The notes below the pieces were generated by a model, which saw only the letters and a program-made list of their open reading frames with translations, did not search any database and had not been told where the DNA came from. Positions 50,802 through 52,491 of a stretch of 52,491 bases of DNA are shown one piece after another (within the stretch, counting starts at the first letter, position 1; each line of letters opens with the position of its first letter). Made by a program: the position numbers and the translations under genes. The DNA comes from a virus. The stretch spans positions 1 to 52,491 of IMG/VR virus record IMGVR_UViG_3300045107_000189; one strand, given 5' to 3'.

Positions 50802-51879
50802 ACCGGACCAGCGAGGCCTGCCGCCGCACACGCGGGAGCGCGACGGCTACTACTCGTGGCGGGATCCGCTCACCGGGAAGGAGTACGGCCTCGGGCGCGA
50901 TCGGCTCCGCGCGATCTCGGAGGCGATCGAGGCGAACATGCGCATCGCCGCGCAGCTCGAGCAGGAGCGGCCGCGGCTCGTCGATCGACTCAGCGGCGAC
51001 GGCGACCGCACGTTCGGCGCCTGGCTCACCCGCTACGACACGTTCCTCGGCACGCTGAAGCTCGCGGAGAACACCCGCCGCGCCTACAAGTCGCTGTCGA
51101 AGCGCGCCGGCGAGCTGCTCGGCCGCGAGAAGCCGATCCGCCGCATCACCGCGCTGGACCTCACGGCCGCGTTCGACGCGGTGAAGGCCGAGGGCAAGGA
51201 GCGCGCGGCCCAGGCGCTGCGCTCGTGGCTGAAGGACTGCTTCCGCCAGGCGGTGGCGGATGGCTGGATCGACGAAAGCCCGGTGCGCGCTACGCGCGCG
51301 GTGCAGGTGGAAGTCAAGCGCGCGCGGCTCACGCTCGAGGTCTTCCGGCAGGTCTACGCGTCCGAGATCCCAGCCTGGCTGCGGAACGCCATGGCGCTCG
51401 GCCTCGTGACAGCGCAGCGCCGGGAGGACATCTCCCTCGCCCGGTTCGCAGACGTGCGAGACGGCGGCTGGTGGGTCGAGCAGACGAAGACGAAGAACCG
51501 GGTGTTCCTGCCGCCCGAGCTACGGCTGGAGGCGTTCGGGATGAGCCTCGACGAGGTCGTGCGCCAGTGCCGGACGACGGGCGTGCTGTCGAAGCACCTC
51601 GTGCACCAGGTGCAGCCCTTCGGCAACTCGCCGGTGGGCTCGCGGATCTGGAAGGACACGATCAGCCGGCGCTTCTCGGACGCCGTGGAGGCTCTGCAGC
51701 TCGACTGGGGCGACCGCGCGCCGCCGACGTTCCACGAGATCCGCAGCCTCTCGGAGCGGCTCTACGCGGCGCAGGGCAACGTCAGCACGCAGGAGCTGCT
51801 CGGGCACAAGGATCCGCGCTCCACGCGGCTGTACCACGACTCGCGCGGCGCGGAGTGGGTGAAGGTGCGGGTGGGATGA
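50782..51879 (+). CDS. int: Tyrosine integrase, lambda Int type (365 aa)
   Basis: ATG at 50782. The N-terminal arm-binding domain (R-R-P-D-Q-R-G-L-P-P, G-Y-Y-S-W-R-D-P-L-T-G-K-E-Y-G-L-G-R-D-R) closely follows the lambda Int pattern. Core-binding and catalytic domains follow, with R213 (T-A-Q-R), K in Q-T-K-T-K, H318 and R321 (H-E-I-R-S), H342 (L-L-G-H-K-D) and nucleophile Y351 (R-L-Y-H-D-S-R-G). Full length, all catalytic residues present. It acts on the 23-bp core in the phosphatase gene. Confidence 0.95.
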   Translation: MAPRMRRPDQRGLPPHTRERDGYYSWRDPLTGKEYGLGRDRLRAISEAIEANMRIAAQLEQERPRLVDRLSGDGDRTFGAWLTRYDTFLGTLKLAENTRRAYKSLSKRAGELLGREKPIRRITALDLTAAFDAVKAEGKERAAQALRSWLKDCFRQAVADGWIDESPVRATRAVQVEVKRARLTLEVFRQVYASEIPAWLRNAMALGLVTAQRREDISLARFADVRDGGWWVEQTKTKNRVFLPPELRLEAFGMSLDEVVRQCRTTGVLSKHLVHQVQPFGNSPVGSRIWKDTISRRFSDAVEALQLDWGDRAPPTFHEIRSLSERLYAAQGNVSTQELLGHKDPRSTRLYHDSRGAEWVKVRVG

Positions 51880-52208
51880 CCGTGTCGGAGAACGTCACCC
51901 GACTGCCGATCAGGGCGCGCGAGCACGGGAAGCGCGGGCTTCACGTCGTGCAGTCGACGTTCACCGCCGAGAAGTGCCGCCACACGCCGGACGGCAACAC
52001 GTACGAAGTAGACGATGCCGCAGGAACCGTCGAGTGTGGCAAGTGCGGCGCGAAGCTGTCGCCGACGTGGGTGCTGCTCCAGCTCGCGCACGCCGAGAGC
52101 ATCTGGCTGAACAACCGCGACCGGCACCACGCGATGCTGAAGAAGCTCGAGGCACGCTCGCGCGCGAAGTGCGACCACTGCGGGAAGATGACGAGCGTGC
52201 GCCCGTGA
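51876..52208 (+). CDS. Zinc-ribbon-like protein at right end (110 aa)
   Basis: ATG at 51876 overlaps the integrase stop (ATGA). The product has C-G-K-C-G-A-K-L-S (about residues 54-62) and C-D-H-C-G-K-M near the end, two CxxC pairs forming probably one zinc site each or a joint ribbon. The middle is helical (L-L-Q-L-A-H-A-E-S-I-W-L-N-N-R-D-R-H-H-A-M-L-K). Coupling to int suggests a role near recombination, but no family is known. Confidence 0.6.
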   Translation: MTVSENVTRLPIRAREHGKRGLHVVQSTFTAEKCRHTPDGNTYEVDDAAGTVECGKCGAKLSPTWVLLQLAHAESIWLNNRDRHHAMLKKLEARSRAKCDHCGKMTSVRP

Positions 52209-52264
52209 CGCGTCGTATGTCGCCCTGACATCTGCCGCGAGCCACCACTGTATACGCGGCGCGA

Positions 52265-52294
52265 ATGGGAGACGCAGTGGGAGGCGAATGGGAG
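52265..52294 (+). promoter_or_regulatory. Candidate arm-type sites, right arm: three RTGGGAG repeats
   Basis: ATGGGAG at 52265-52271, GTGGGAG at 52277-52283 and ATGGGAG at 52288-52294 are spaced 12 and 11 bp, about one DNA turn. The first and third lie within a 12-bp direct repeat GCGAATGGGAGA. The last extends to ATGGGAGAGCG, identical to 237-247 in the left arm. They lie 71-100 bp from the core, in the non-coding tail after the last gene. Confidence 0.5.
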
Positions 52295-52324
52295 AGCGCC
52301 GAGAGGCACGCCCAAGGCGCTGTT

Positions 52325-52393
52325 CTAGCGACGATTTTCCGGGCGAGCGCCTGCTATTGGTACTTTGCCCATGCACAGGAACAGGATTCTCAC
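52325..52393 (-). pseudogene. Remnant of native phosphatase 5' end
   Basis: GTG at 52393 with GGAG 6 nt upstream starts M-R-I-L-F-L-C-M-G, the expected N-terminus of LMW tyrosine phosphatases. Past the att core the frame runs K-V-P-I-A-G-A-R-P-E-N-R-R into a stop at 52325 (22 residues). This is the displaced native start of the gene whose body lies at the left window edge. Confidence 0.85.
52365..52387. repeat. attR core, 23-bp direct repeat
   Basis: Exact copy of 105-127. It ends the phage and starts host DNA: the native GTG start and its ribosome site lie immediately to the right. Confidence 0.92.
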
Positions 52394-52491
52394 GTCGATC
52401 TCCGCACTCCCGGCGGGGCGTCGCTCGCCGCCGCGACTCAGCGCCTGCCACTCCGCGCAGCCGCGCGGAACGCCGCCTCCGCCGCCGCGAG
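52394..52491 (-). other. Host DNA upstream of the native phosphatase start
   Basis: The minus strand carries the GGAG ribosome site and, further upstream, an open 17-codon frame (L-A-A-A-E-A-A-F-R-A-A) ending in TGA at 52438. That may be the 3' end of a preceding host gene, but it is too short to be sure. Confidence 0.35.

Larger units (their letters stand above)
105..52387. mobile_element. Complete lambdoid prophage, attL to attR
   Basis: The element is bounded by a 23-bp perfect direct repeat. Inside are integrase and excisionase at the right end, a repressor/cro switch with divergent early operons, an initiator-like gene, terminase, portal, capsid, tail and spanin genes. No transposase or obvious large deletion is seen; the only broken-looking gene is the ParB-like one. 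Gene order and types follow lambda (gpA-type terminase, gpE-type capsid, gpD-type decoration, G/GT chaperones, lambda-type integrase), except for a block of virion-like genes upstream of terminase. The prophage looks potentially functional, which is an inference from gene content. Confidence 0.95.

Noticed and set aside
52438-52491. 3' end of a host gene upstream of the phosphatase
   Set aside because: Only 17 open codons are visible in very GC-rich DNA; too short to call.
1-52491. CRISPR array, IS element or transposase
   Set aside because: No regularly spaced palindromic repeats with unique spacers and no transposase motif were seen; the iterons at 33994-34148 are too closely spaced for CRISPR.

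Overview
The window holds one apparently complete, high-GC lambdoid (siphovirus-type) prophage of about 52.3 kb, lying between two 23-bp direct repeats (105-127 and 52365-52387), with a few dozen bases of host DNA on each side. The host is probably a high-GC Gram-negative proteobacterium: the phage carries an overlapping Rz/Rz1 spanin pair (outer membrane lysis), a PEP-CTERM surface protein (only useful where an exosortase exists), and lambda-type integrase, excisionase and head genes. The repeats lie in the first codons of a host low-molecular-weight protein tyrosine phosphatase gene (minus strand). Integration removes the native start and the left phage end supplies a new in-frame one.

Layout, left to right. 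1-530: attL, an arm-type site, and a small plus-strand membrane protein gene. 0.5-4.1 kb (minus): lysis and end-of-late-operon genes (spanins, holin-like membrane proteins, a DUF5675 protein). 4.1-21.3 kb (minus): tail tip protein, tape measure, G/GT tail chaperones with a programmed -1 frameshift, tail tube, tail terminator, joining proteins, capsid, decoration protein, S49 protease with nested scaffold, portal, gpW-like protein and both terminase subunits. 21.4-29.7 kb (minus): an HNH endonuclease and nine genes that look mostly virion-associated, upstream of terminase, including a 650-residue repeat protein. 29.8-31.0 kb (plus): a two-gene moron, a PEP-CTERM protein translationally coupled to a protein with a HEPN-like R-x4-H motif. 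31.0-35.7 kb (minus): the PR-type operon, read from cro through a CII-like gene, an initiator-like gene containing iterons, a DUF1064 nuclease and a gene in the Q position.

35.7-36.9 kb is the switch: a short repressor gene (plus), cro (minus), a secreted-protein moron, and two early promoters built alike, each with two ACCCA-N4-TGGGT-type operators 21 bp apart. 36.9-52.2 kb (plus) is the PL-type operon: about 35 small, tightly overlapping genes including an HD hydrolase and a DUF2303 protein (YfdR/YfdQ-like), a ParB-like protein split by an in-frame amber codon, a second HNH endonuclease, a HerA-like ATPase, many tiny unknown genes, a tRNA-Gly(UCC), excisionase and integrase, ending at attR.

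The parts fit one temperate-phage programme: repressor binding at two mirrored promoters holds lysogeny; divergent early operons give replication (with a predicted origin inside the initiator gene) and recombination/host takeover; a long leftward late operon builds and releases virions; three independent small transcription units look like lysogenic-conversion genes. All functional calls come from reading sequence and motifs; no database search was possible.
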